A stretch of DNA of 64,000 nucleotides from Jatrophihabitans cynanchi. Its GTDB lineage: Bacteria > Actinomycetota > Actinomycetes > Mycobacteriales > Jatrophihabitantaceae. Position numbers and translations under genes: made by a program. The notes below the pieces were generated by a model that was not told where the DNA came from, did not search any database, and saw nothing but the letters and a program-made list of their open reading frames with translations. Below are positions 51,841 through 59,802 of this stretch, one piece after another; the first letter of the stretch is position 1; every line of letters starts with the position of its first letter. Location of the stretch: the NCBI RefSeq assembly GCF_027247405.1, contig NZ_CP097463.1, positions 1,364,001 to 1,428,000 of the forward strand, read 5' to 3'.

Positions 51841-52314
51841 TCAGGACGGGTAGACGCTCAGCGCGTACGCAGTGTCGAACAGTTCCCATACCTCGGCGAT
51901 CAAACCGCCTTCGAACCGCAGGTGGTACGAGTAGAGGTTGTCGTAGGTCTCGCCGTTCTTCAGGGGCGAACGGATGCGCGTGAGCAGGACGACATCGTCG
52001 CCGCCCGCCGCCACCCGGACCACCTCGGGCGGCTCAGGCTTGACGAAGATCATGCGCCGGGCGTGCTCGTGCTGCGCGATGTACTCGTCGCGCGGATACA
52101 CGTACGGGTCGGGCTTGTCGGCAGGCGCGCCGGGCGCGTTTCTTTCGCGAGCCATTCGCGCCGCGGTGCGCGCGAGGTGGTACTTGAGGTGTGGCGCCAT
52201 GGTGCGGCGAAGACCACCGCTGTCGAAGCCGGTCATCGCCGCGATCCACTCCATCGCAACGTCCACGTTGCCGGGGCTGCCAGTCGTCGCTTCGGGTTCC
52301 TGGGAACTCGTCAA
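51841..52314 (-). CDS. SnoaL-like / NTF2-fold protein
   Basis: About 157 residues. VAMEWIAAMTGFDSGGLRRT, MAPHLKYHLARTAARMARE, RIRSPLKNGETYDNLYSYHL and RFEGGLIAEVWELFDTAYAL fit a SnoaL-like cone fold. I prefer TTG 52314, which has GGAAGGAAG 5 nt upstream. The upstream ATG 52332 lies only 2 bp from the operator palindrome at 52335-52348, has no ribosome site and would require a leaderless message. First gene of an operon continuing to the deacylase (51 bp gap) and the RraA-like gene. Confidence 0.8.
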   Translation of the reverse strand: MTSSQEPEATTGSPGNVDVAMEWIAAMTGFDSGGLRRTMAPHLKYHLARTAARMARERNAPGAPADKPDPYVYPRDEYIAQHEHARRMIFVKPEPPEVVRVAAGGDDVVLLTRIRSPLKNGETYDNLYSYHLRFEGGLIAEVWELFDTAYALSVYPS

Positions 52315-52334
52315 GGAACTTCCTTCCGGCATCT

Positions 52335-52348
52335 TGCAATCGTATTCA
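52335..52348. promoter_or_regulatory. LacI-type operator candidate, site 8
   Basis: TGCAATCGTATTCA immediately upstream of the leftward SnoaL-like / deacylase / RraA-like operon. Its closeness to the start means bound protein would block transcription initiation directly. Confidence 0.62.
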
Positions 52349-52382
52349 TTCACGGTAGTGCGGGACAGTGCGAGCGTCAAGG

Positions 52383-53168
52383 TCAGGACGCGAGCCACCC
52401 GCCGTCGACGACGATCGCCTGGCCCGTGACGTAACGCGCTGCCTCAGACGCGAGGAACACGACTGCACCGGCGAGATCGGCGCCGGTGCCCGTGCGACCC
52501 ATGGGGATGCGCGACTCGATCCAGCCGTGCCGCTCCGGATCGGCGAACATGGCCTCGGTCAGCTCCGTACGGAAGTAACCCGGTTGCACCGCGTTGACCG
52601 TCACGCCAAGCGAGGCCCACTCCACAGCCAGCGAACGGACGACGCCGAGCACCGCCGACTTGGAGGCCGCGTAGGCGCTCGTGTTGGCCACGCCGATGCT
52701 GCTGGTGAGCGAGGCAACGAAGACGTGCCGAGCGACCAACCGCTCGGGCCGCGCCGTCCGCATCAGTGCGGTGCTGAGGAAGAAGCCGGCGCTGACGTTG
52801 ACCGCCATCAGCGACTGCCACTCGTCCCAGCCGACCTCGAGCGCGGGCTTGCGCGCCTGGATTCCGGCGGCGTGCACGACGACGTCGACGCCCCCGCAGC
52901 GTTCGCGCACGGAAGCCGCCAGGCGGTCAGACGCGCCGGGCGCCGCGAGATCCGCGGGGAGCACGTGCGCTCGTGCACCGAGGGCCGCGATCTCGTCGGC
53001 CGTGTGCTGCAGCTGCGGCGCGGAGCGCGCGGCTACGGCCACCTCGGCGCCGGCCTGTCCTAGTGCGAGCGCGATGCTGCGACCGAGCCCGCGCCCGCCT
53101 CCGGTCACCAGGGCGACGCGACCGGAGAGGTCGAACGATGGCAAGGCCACCTCATCGATAATCGTCAT
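52383..53168 (-). CDS. short-chain dehydrogenase/reductase (SDR)
   Basis: 261 residues with VALVTGGGRGLGRSIALALG (cofactor motif), VVVHAAGIQARKP (in place of NNAG), FVASLTSSIGVANTSAYAAS with the Ser and SAYAASKSAVLGVVRSLAVE with Tyr-x3-Lys, and YVTGQAIVVDGGWLAS at the end. It oxidises or reduces a hydroxy/keto intermediate. Divergent to the LacI gene across about 200 bp with a weaker operator copy. Confidence 0.92.
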   Translation of the reverse strand: MTIIDEVALPSFDLSGRVALVTGGGRGLGRSIALALGQAGAEVAVAARSAPQLQHTADEIAALGARAHVLPADLAAPGASDRLAASVRERCGGVDVVVHAAGIQARKPALEVGWDEWQSLMAVNVSAGFFLSTALMRTARPERLVARHVFVASLTSSIGVANTSAYAASKSAVLGVVRSLAVEWASLGVTVNAVQPGYFRTELTEAMFADPERHGWIESRIPMGRTGTGADLAGAVVFLASEAARYVTGQAIVVDGGWLAS

Positions 53169-53203
53169 CGTCTCCAGCTCGGACCCGCTTGTGCGCTATG
53201 GTT

Positions 53204-53217
53204 TGGCTACGATTTCA
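53204..53217. promoter_or_regulatory. LacI-type operator candidate, site 9 (degenerate)
   Basis: TGGCTACGATTTCA, whose inverse TGAAATCGTAGCCA matches the common 14-mer at 12 of 14 positions, between the divergent SDR and LacI genes. Confidence 0.45.
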
Positions 53218-53368
53218 TTTTCGGGCGCGGCCCACCATAGCCGAGGTGCTGGCGGGCCAAAAGGACGAAGGTCGGTGCAGAAGATTGCCGAAGCGCCAAG
53301 CTCGAGACGGCGGACCGGATCGTCCGCGCCGTGACGCGAAGAAGGCCGACGCCGTCCCCGAGCCGCGC

Positions 53369-54409
53369 ATGGCCTTCGGCGATCGACGCCTGACCAGTCG
53401 CGACGTCGCGGCGCTCGCCGGCGTGTCGCAGGCGACCGTGTCGCGCGTCCTCTCCGGCAGTGACCTCGTCAAGGAGAGCACCCGGCAAGCCGTCCTCCGC
53501 GCACTCGAGACGACCGGTTATGTGGTGAACGTGAGCGCTCGCACGATGCGCAGCGGCCGAACCGGGGTCATCGGTGTGGTCGTCACGCACATGACCAACC
53601 CGTTCTATCCTGAGCTGCTCGAGGCGCTGAGCAACGCGATCCACGCGAGCAACCATCGCATGATCCTCTGGGACGGTCGGCAGGACGGCGAGGCCGACGC
53701 CGCATCGGCCATCCGCGAGCGCGCGGTCGACAGTGTCATCTTCACGACGGCCACGCCGGCGTCCCGCCCCCTGCGCGAAGCGCTCGAGCAGGAGCTTCCA
53801 GTCGTCCTCGTCAACCGCTCGTTGCGCGGCGTCCGTTGCGACAGCGTGACGACCGATAATCTCGCCGGATCCCGCGCCGTGGCGCGCTACTTCATCGATG
53901 GCGGCCGCAACTATGTTGCCGCGATCGGCGGCCTGCGTGGCACCAGCACCGCCGACGAGCGGCTCCAGGGCTTCAAGAGCGGGCTGGCCGGCACCGGCAA
54001 GGGCGGCGCAACGCTCGTCGCGACGACCTCGGTCGACTGGAGCTACGAGGAGGGCGTACGCGCGTTCAACGAGATCCTCGAATCAAGGACCGTGCCGGAC
54101 GCGATCTTCTGCGCCAACGACGTCCTCGCCTTCGGCGCGATGGACGCCGCTCGCGCGCGGGGCTTCGGCATCCCGGACGACATCTGGTTCGCCGGCTACG
54201 ACGACATCGCCATCGCCGGCTGGGGCGCCTACGACCTCACTACGATCCGGCAGCCGCTGCGCCCGATGGCCGAGCAGGCGGTCAACATGGCACTGCACCG
54301 GCTCGCCGAACCCGGCCGGGCGCCGCAGCGCAGCCGGCTGACCTCGGAGCTGGTCGTCCGCGGCTCCACGGCGAACTACGCGAGTTCGGCGGTCTCGGCG
54401 GCGTCGTGA
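53369..54409 (+). CDS. LacI/GalR-family transcriptional regulator, candidate master regulator of the cluster
   Basis: About 346 residues from ATG 53369. The N-terminal HTH (LTSRDVAALAGVSQATVSRV, LSGSDLVKESTRQAVLRALE) and hinge (TTGYVVNVSARTMRSGRTGV) are canonical, followed by a periplasmic-binding-like effector domain (IGVVVTHMTNPFYPELLEAL, DNLAGSRAVARYFIDGGRNY, AIFCANDVLAFGAMDAARAR, YDLTTIRQPLRPMAEQAVNM). LacI-type proteins bind even palindromes with central CG, the form of the 14-mers spread over this window, and a weaker copy lies upstream of this gene. The longer frame to 53189 adds a basic tail not seen in the family. Confidence 0.93.
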   Translation: MAFGDRRLTSRDVAALAGVSQATVSRVLSGSDLVKESTRQAVLRALETTGYVVNVSARTMRSGRTGVIGVVVTHMTNPFYPELLEALSNAIHASNHRMILWDGRQDGEADAASAIRERAVDSVIFTTATPASRPLREALEQELPVVLVNRSLRGVRCDSVTTDNLAGSRAVARYFIDGGRNYVAAIGGLRGTSTADERLQGFKSGLAGTGKGGATLVATTSVDWSYEEGVRAFNEILESRTVPDAIFCANDVLAFGAMDAARARGFGIPDDIWFAGYDDIAIAGWGAYDLTTIRQPLRPMAEQAVNMALHRLAEPGRAPQRSRLTSELVVRGSTANYASSAVSAAS

Positions 54410-54560
54410 GGCGGGCCTCGATGCGCCGACTTAATACTTCGCTCGGATCTGCCCGCAGCCGTGGTCGGCCCCGCCTGAAGGTGCGGCAGGTCGACGTGCA
54501 GCGGCACCAACGGCGAAGGACAGGTCGCCCCGGTCCGCAGGATCGAGCGAGACGCCGGCC

Positions 54561-55058
54561 TCAGGCTTGGGCAGCGCTGCGCGTGTACGCCTCGAAGCGC
54601 TCCTTGATCGCGCGCGGGACGAGTTCGACGAGCAGTCCCGCCGGCGAGCGCAGGTAGCTCCCCGTCGGCCCCCCTACCTCGCGGCCGACCTCGAACTCGA
54701 GCTTCCAGTCGCTGTCTTGGAGCGCCTGCTTCGTAGACGGCACGTCGTCGCACCAGTAACCGAAGTGATGCGGGTTGACCAGGTCGGTCGCCGTGGGCAT
54801 CGGCCCGACCGGGAAGTGCCCCAGTTCGACGTAGACCGGACCTTCCTTCGAGTAGACGGTGACCGCCTCCGCGGTGAAGGCCTGGCCGTCGGGAACCCAA
54901 GCGCTGTACGTACCGCGCATGACCGGCAGCCAGTTCAACCCGAGGTGCTCGCTGAGCAGGGCCATCGCGGCTTCGACGTCGGTCGCGTGCAAGAAGACGT
55001 GGTAGAGGTCGGTGTGGTTGAGCAGCGCGTCGCGCGGGACGGCGTTGCCTCCGGTCAT
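54561..55058 (-). CDS. VOC-superfamily protein (glyoxalase / extradiol-type)
   Basis: About 165 residues from ATG 55058 with AGGAGC upstream. NHTDLYHVFLHATDVEAAMA starts module one, YSAWVPDGQAF and GPVYVELGHFP lie in its core, VNPHHFGYWCDDVPSTKQAL starts module two and AGLLVELVPRAI ends it with a likely Glu ligand. The His and Glu positions fit a single metal site. The substrate is unknown. Divergent from the enoyl-CoA hydratase gene with a LacI-type site in the 105-bp gap. Confidence 0.85.
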   Translation of the reverse strand: MTGGNAVPRDALLNHTDLYHVFLHATDVEAAMALLSEHLGLNWLPVMRGTYSAWVPDGQAFTAEAVTVYSKEGPVYVELGHFPVGPMPTATDLVNPHHFGYWCDDVPSTKQALQDSDWKLEFEVGREVGGPTGSYLRSPAGLLVELVPRAIKERFEAYTRSAAQA

Positions 55059-55123
55059 CGTCGCTCCTAGGTAGGCCGACGGCAGTTCCATTGACGCCGG
55101 GCCGCCACCCATCGTACCGTTGG

Positions 55124-55137
55124 TGAATACGATTTCA
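55124..55137. promoter_or_regulatory. LacI-type operator candidate, site 10
   Basis: TGAATACGATTTCA, the exact inverse of the 14-mer at 22797 and 25552, between the divergent VOC (55058) and enoyl-CoA hydratase (55164) genes. Confidence 0.68.
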
Positions 55138-55163
55138 ACGGGTTGCAGGGAAGGCGATCGGAC

Positions 55164-55961
55164 GTGCCCTTCGAAGCGGCTCCCCACTACCAGCTCGATG
55201 ACGTGGACGGTGTTGCCGCGTGGGTGACGGAAGTCCCCATCGCGGTCGTGGAGCTCCGCCGGCCGCCGAACAACTTCTTCGACCTGGCGCTAATCCAGCG
55301 TCTAACCGCACTGTACGAGTCCTTCGGTGACGACGGCTCGACCCGGGCCATCGTGCTGTGCGCCGCGGGCAAGCACTTCTGTGCCGGCTCGGACTTCGGG
55401 AGCACCGCCGTCACCGCCCGCGCCCGGGCCGAGCTCTACGAAGCGGCGCTCGGCCTGTTCGCCACGCCGCTTCCGGTCGTCGCCGCGGTGCACGGTGCGG
55501 CCATCGGGGGTGGCCTTGGCCTTGCCTGTTCGGCGGACTTCCGCGTGACGAGCCGGGCGGCCCGGTTCTCGGCCAACTTCGCGCAGCTCGGTTTCCATCA
55601 TGGGTTCGCGCTGTCGATGACTCTGCCCGCGCTGGTGGGGCAGCAGCACGCCCGCGAGCTGCTTTACACCGGCCGCCGGATCGATGGCGCGGATGCGGTG
55701 CGTATCGGGCTGGCCGACCGGCTCGCGGCGCCCGAGGACGTGCGTCGTTCGGCGTTTGCGCTGGCTGCCGAGATCGCCGCCTCCGCGCCACTGGCGGTAC
55801 GGGCGATCAGGCGCACGCTGCGCACACCGTTCCTGATTACCGTCGAGCAGGCCCTCGACCATGAGGCCGTGGAGCAGGCGCGGCTGGAGTACACAGACGA
55901 CTTCGCCGAGGGTGTGCGGGCCTCGCTCGAGCGGCGCCCGCCCCGCTTTTCCGGCTCCTGA
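55164..55961 (+). CDS. enoyl-CoA hydratase/isomerase family protein
   Basis: 265 residues from GTG 55164 with GGGAAGG 9 nt upstream. RAIVLCAAGKHFCAGSDFGS and PVVAAVHGAAIGGGLGLACS are the two oxyanion regions; FSANFAQLGFHHGFALSMTL spans the active-site segment, where the usual catalytic Glu is replaced by Leu-Gly-Phe-His. It probably acts as a hydratase, isomerase or lyase on an unsaturated CoA ester. Confidence 0.9.
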   Translation: MPFEAAPHYQLDDVDGVAAWVTEVPIAVVELRRPPNNFFDLALIQRLTALYESFGDDGSTRAIVLCAAGKHFCAGSDFGSTAVTARARAELYEAALGLFATPLPVVAAVHGAAIGGGLGLACSADFRVTSRAARFSANFAQLGFHHGFALSMTLPALVGQQHARELLYTGRRIDGADAVRIGLADRLAAPEDVRRSAFALAAEIAASAPLAVRAIRRTLRTPFLITVEQALDHEAVEQARLEYTDDFAEGVRASLERRPPRFSGS

Positions 55962-56591
55962 CCGCCGCTCACGCTCGAGTTGATCACGTGGGCGGCATGT
56001 AGGTGGGGCCGCAGGTTCTGGGTGATTGTGATCACGCTCGCAGCGGGGCCCATTGCAGGTCCTGCAACCGCGTGACTCCTTCTGCCCGCTGTTCCCCGAG
56101 GTGCAGGATCAGGTTGACGGCCCGGAGCCGGTCCGGACCGCCGGCAGCCTGAGGATCTCGCGCACTTCGGGACCTGCGCGGCGAACGACACGATGGTCGC
56201 GCGATTGGCGTTGCCCACGACGCAGCTGGACGACGGCCTCGAGCTCGCACACCCTCCAGGTCCCGGTCGATCTGCACGGTATTACCCGCGGAAGCCCGTC
56301 CGGAATATCCGCGAAGCACCCTCTTGCGGGCGTCTTCGCGCAGCAGTCGCAGATGCTCCGGCCATCGTTCAGCGCGGCGCGGCCCAACGTCGTGCCAACC
56401 ACCACGCGGACTTCACCTCGCCCGCCGATCCGCCCGCGAGGTGTGCGATTGTGCGCGTCACCCTCGCGCCCGCTGCCGAACCTTGCCGCCACTCCCGTTA
56501 TGCGGCAAGCTACAGGCGTATCGCACTCAATGTGCAAACGCACGCATCGTGCAGATTCGCCGGGCCCCCGGTACGAGGAGGTGATTGGGCG
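55962..56591. other. intergenic region, no convincing gene
   Basis: About 630 bases before the ACT-domain gene. Several open frames exist on both strands but none reads like a protein I recognise; they could be remnants of decayed genes. It must hold the promoter of the downstream gene, whose ribosome site AGGAGGTGA lies at 56576-56584. Confidence 0.5.
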
Positions 56592-57146
56592 ATGACCGAA
56601 CGTCTGTTGCTGGTCGAGACGACTGGTTCGGACGAGGTGCCCGCGCGGATCACACGGTTGCTCGCCCAGCGGCGGGTGCGCCTGGCCAGCGCGTATGTGA
56701 CCCGCCGGACCGACGACGACGGCTGGGCTGTGCAACTCGTGGTCGACGTGACCGGCGACGACGAGGTGAGTCTGCTCGTCAAGCGTCTCAACCGGCTGAT
56801 CGACGTCGTCCGCGTGATCGCGGCTGGCACCGCTGCCGTGCACCAGCGGCGGTCGGTCTTCGTCACGCTGCAACCCGATCCCGACGACGCATCGGCCGTC
56901 GACGAGCTCGTCGGGCTCTTTGGCGCCGAGGTGCTTGATGTCCGGCCGGCGGGAATGACGCTGCACCTGGCGGCCGACCCCCGGCACTGCGAGCATTTCG
57001 TCGCCGTGCTCGAGCCCTACACAATCGTCGAGACCGTGGCCGGCGCCGTCTGCGCGATCCGGCACCGCCGACCCAGCGCCCGCCCGGCGGCCCCCCGCCT
57101 CCGGGCCGCCGACGCGCCCGTCAAGCACGACCGGCTCAACGCCTAA
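56592..57146 (+). CDS. IlvN-like ACT-domain protein (acetolactate synthase small-subunit type)
   Basis: 184 residues after an ideal AGGAGGTGA ribosome site. LLVETTGSDEVPARITRLLA, QLVVDVTGDDEVSLLVKRLN and RLIDVVRVI follow the ACT domain of acetolactate synthase regulatory subunits, where the Asn-Lys-Leu-Ile segment is conserved as LNRLID. The second half (HLAADPRHCEHFVAVLEPYT) resembles the C-terminal domain. No catalytic large subunit is nearby, so it is an orphan or diverged paralog, perhaps with a different partner. Confidence 0.78.
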   Translation: MTERLLLVETTGSDEVPARITRLLAQRRVRLASAYVTRRTDDDGWAVQLVVDVTGDDEVSLLVKRLNRLIDVVRVIAAGTAAVHQRRSVFVTLQPDPDDASAVDELVGLFGAEVLDVRPAGMTLHLAADPRHCEHFVAVLEPYTIVETVAGAVCAIRHRRPSARPAAPRLRAADAPVKHDRLNA

Positions 57147-57189
57147 CCAAGGCTGGACGATATATGGCCAGCACCGCAATCCGCGCGCC

Positions 57190-57440
57190 GGCGGGCGGCG
57201 GGTTGCGAGCAGCAACCGGCGGCCGGGTTCGATCTGGAGATCACCGGCGAGCTGTGCCGCGTGCTGTTGTCCCGCGGCATGGTGCTGACCCGCCGGCTGG
57301 AAGAGGAGGCCAACCACGGGCAGCGGTGGGGCAAGCTCGGCTGTGGCTCTGGTGTCGCGGGCAGGAGGCCGCTCCGTCGGCAGGATCCGCGATAGCGGAA
57401 GCGATCACATCTTCCGCTCGTCTCGCGACCACGCGGCCGC
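57190..57440 (+). pseudogene. remnant of a 2-oxoacid dehydrogenase E1-alpha gene
   Basis: FDLEITGELCRVLLSRGMVL and TRRLEEEANHGQRWGKLG match the start of E1-alpha subunits of the branched-chain/pyruvate dehydrogenase type. With a frame change come LWLWCRGQEAAP and then, in the third frame, DHIFRSSRDHAAAL, corresponding to GQEAA and the Y/F-REH-AA-L region of the family. Three frames and a stop within about 250 bp show decay. The rest of the protein, including the thiamine diphosphate motif, is absent; a DoxX gene follows. Confidence 0.6.
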
Positions 57441-57551
57441 GCTATGACGGGGCATCCACAGCTGCGCCAACCTCGCGGGCCGGACGGGCCGCGAGGCCGA
57501 GGAGGTCACGGGCGGGCAGCTACCGGCCCTGGCCACCGAGAAGGGAATTCG

Positions 57552-58064
57552 ATGATCGCCAGTGATCTCTCCGTGTTGATCCTGCGGATCGGCCTCGCCG
57601 TGGTGTTCATCGCCCACGGTTACAACCACGTCTTCGGCGGCGGCAAGATCGCCGGCACGGCCCGGTGGTTCGCCGGGCTCGGCATGCGTCCCGGCATGCT
57701 GCACGCCTGGACGGCGAGCCTTACCGAACTCGGCGCGGGCCTGCTGCTCCTGCTCGGACTCGCCACACCGCTGGGCTGCGCCGGCGTCATCGGCACCATG
57801 GCGGTCGCCTTTGTGACCAACCACGTCCGCAACGGCTTCTTCATCTTCCGCCCCGGTGAGGGCTACGAGTACGTGTTGACGCTAATGATCGCGGCCGCTG
57901 CGTTGGGCGGCATCGGCGCCGGCCGGTGGTCCCTCGACCACACGATCGGTTGGTTCGAACCGGCCGGTTGGCCCGGGTTCACGCTCGCCGTCGTGGCCGG
58001 CCTCGGCGGCGCGGCGGTGCTGCTCGCAGCCTGTTGGCGTCCGGACCGCGAAGCGGAGCGGTGA
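57552..58064 (+). CDS. DoxX-family membrane protein
   Basis: 170 residues from ATG 57552 with GAAGGGA upstream. Four hydrophobic segments are visible: LSVLILRIGLAVVFIAHGYN, LTELGAGLLLLLGLATPLGC with GVIGTMAVAFVTNHV, YEYVLTLMIAAAALGGIGAG and FTLAVVAGLGGAAVLLAACW. The early RIGLAVVFIAHGYNHVFGGG is the DoxX pattern. The role is not firmly known; members act in quinone-linked oxidation or stress defence. Confidence 0.88.
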   Translation: MIASDLSVLILRIGLAVVFIAHGYNHVFGGGKIAGTARWFAGLGMRPGMLHAWTASLTELGAGLLLLLGLATPLGCAGVIGTMAVAFVTNHVRNGFFIFRPGEGYEYVLTLMIAAAALGGIGAGRWSLDHTIGWFEPAGWPGFTLAVVAGLGGAAVLLAACWRPDREAER

Positions 58065-58227
58065 TGCTGCAGCTCGGTGGGAGCCAGAGTGAGTTCGAGG
58101 GGGTCAGTTTCCGTGCAAGATTTTGGCAGGCTGACGAACTCCCGTTCATCGGCTATGAGCGTCACGTTTTGACGGTGGTTCAGATCAGTGCGCTGGGCAT
58201 GATCGCGGGTGTCCCGGGATCTGGTTA

Positions 58228-58299
58228 GCGTTCGACGAGAAGGTCGCTCGGACGCACACCTAGGCTGTCGGCGATGCGCCAGATGTTGTCCAGAGCGAT
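58228..58299 (-). pseudogene. XRE-type regulator, C-terminal remnant
   Basis: Reading leftward, the bases just outside the left end of the IS3-type element encode IALDNIWRIADSLGVRPSDL followed by LVER and a stop. This is the end of a Cro/C1-type HTH domain. The N-terminal part is not found across the IS3-type element, so the gene was truncated. Confidence 0.55.
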
Positions 58300-58314
58300 G
58301 GGGTCTGCTGCACG

Positions 58315-58639
58315 AACGGGTGACAGGTTCGGTTAGGCCGCCTGGGTGGGCGGTTGGGGTCATGATTGCTTCGTACTCGATGGGGGTCAATCGGCCGAGC
58401 GCGTCTTGTCGCCGGCGGCGGTGGTAGGTCCGCTCGATCCAGGTCACGATCGCGATCCGCAGCTGTTCGCGGGTGCGCCACGGCTGCCGGTCCAGGACGT
58501 TCTTTTGCAGCAGCGAGAAGAAGCTCTCCATGGCGGCGTTGTCGGCCGCGGAGGCGACCTGGCCCATCGAGCCGACCATTGCGTGACGCGTCAGCGCGCG
58601 GTGGAACTTTCTTGATCGAAATTGCGATCCGCGGTCGGA
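58315..58639 (-). pseudogene. IS3-family transposase OrfB, C-terminal part
   Basis: Reading leftward from the RIT boundary: SDRGSQFRSRKFHRALTRHA, MVGSMGQVASAADNAAMESF with the catalytic Glu, then RTREQLRIAIVTWIERTYHR and RRRQDALGRLTPIEYEAIM. It continues the OrfB broken at 62128. No stop is met before the inverted repeat, so the original stop was lost or the protein end is read through. Confidence 0.82.
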
Positions 58640-58664
58640 GCTAAGCCGAATTCGGCTTAGCAGC

Positions 58665-58749
58665 GATTATGCCGAGGTCTGCGTTATGCCGAAGGTCGGC
58701 GGGATCCCCTTTGCTGGCAGGGCTGCGTGACTGATTCCTCGGCTTAACG
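58665..58749. repeat. RIT element terminal inverted repeat, left
   Basis: 85 bases starting GATTATGCCGAGGTCTGCGT and ending ATTCCTCGGCTTAACG. It contains TTATGCCGA twice (58668-58676 and 58684-58692), probably recombinase binding sites. The inverse copy is at 62040-62124. Confidence 0.85.
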
Positions 58750-58758
58750 ATCCGGCGG

Positions 58759-59802
58759 TTAGCGGAGGCTGTAGAGGGCCTGCAGTCGCTCCTTCGTGAG
58801 TCGGCGCGCCTGGGGTGTCGTGACGGCTGGGGTGGCGGCATCGACGGCTTTGCGCATCATGTCGACGGTGGCGAAGGCGTAGAACGCCGAGGTGGTCGAC
58901 ATGTTCTCGTGGCCGAGGAGTCGCATGATGATCGGCAGCGCGATGCCCTGCTGGTAGAGGTCCATCGCTTTGGTCTTGCGCAGCATGTGGCAGTGGATGT
59001 CTTCGGGAATCGAGGGACATCTTCGGCGTGCGGTTGTGGCGGCGCGTTTGAGCACTGCGGCGACGGTGTCGGTCGACAGCGCGGTCGGTGCCCCGTTGTG
59101 CAAGCTGTAGAACACCGGGCGGGTCGTTTCGGTTCGGGCGATGCCGGGGTGGAACTCGGCGAGGTAGACGTCCAGGTGTTCGATCGTCTTCGCGGTGAGC
59201 GGGACGACGCGGGTCTTGTCACCTTTGCCGGTGAGGACCACATGGCCGGGCCGGTGCAGGTGCAGGTCGGCCAGCGTCATGGCGGTGAGCTCACCGACGC
59301 GGGCGGCGGTGTCGTAGAGCAGGATCAGCAGCATCCGGTTCCGCCGCGATTTCGGGGTGCGGCCGGTGAATGCGGCGAGCACCGCGCTCGTCTCGGGTTC
59401 GGTGAGGTACTCGATCGGTTCCCTCGCCGCGGTGGGTGCGCGCAGCGTCTTGGCTTGCTGGCTGACCGTGACGAGGGTGAGGTCTTCGGCCGCGCAGTAG
59501 GCCAGGAACGCTTTGACGGCGGTGAGCCGCAGGCCGATCGTCCGTGGCGCGTAGTGCTGCTGCCCGCCCATCCAGGCGAGCCATCCTTTCAAGTGCTGCC
59601 GGTCGAGATGGTCGAAGCTGACGTGTGCGCGGGCGACGTGGTGCTGTTCGGCGAGGTAGCGCAGGAGGCATTCCAGGCTGATCCGGTAGGCCTCGACCGT
59701 GTTCGCCGAGCGGTGCGCCATCGTCGGCAGGTAGACGTGCAGGTAGTCGCGGGCGTAGCGGTAGAAGTCCGGTTCGCGGGTCGCTCGGTCATGCTTGGTC
59801 AT
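58759..59802 (-). CDS. RIT tyrosine recombinase, third gene
   Basis: 347 residues from ATG 59802, overlapping the preceding gene by 14 bp. An N-terminal SAM-like core-binding domain (TMAHRSANTVEAYRISLECL) precedes the catalytic domain: Arg in AARVGELTAMTL, Lys in LTGKGDKTRVVPL, HxxR in HCHMLRKTKAMDL, GHE in LLGHENMSTTSAFYAF with the nucleophile Tyr. All catalytic residues are present. The earlier frame to 60162 overlaps the second gene too deeply. Confidence 0.9.
   Translation of the reverse strand: MTKHDRATREPDFYRYARDYLHVYLPTMAHRSANTVEAYRISLECLLRYLAEQHHVARAHVSFDHLDRQHLKGWLAWMGGQQHYAPRTIGLRLTAVKAFLAYCAAEDLTLVTVSQQAKTLRAPTAAREPIEYLTEPETSAVLAAFTGRTPKSRRNRMLLILLYDTAARVGELTAMTLADLHLHRPGHVVLTGKGDKTRVVPLTAKTIEHLDVYLAEFHPGIARTETTRPVFYSLHNGAPTALSTDTVAAVLKRAATTARRRCPSIPEDIHCHMLRKTKAMDLYQQGIALPIIMRLLGHENMSTTSAFYAFATVDMMRKAVDAATPAVTTPQARRLTKERLQALYSLR

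Noticed and set aside
53189-53368. N-terminal extension of the LacI protein
   Set aside because: The 60 extra residues are basic and low in order, cover the operator candidate and are not found in the family.
57863-58579. Single leftward frame joining the IS3 OrfB end with DNA opposite DoxX
   Set aside because: Only the part right of about 58315 resembles OrfB; the rest is readthrough after loss of the stop.
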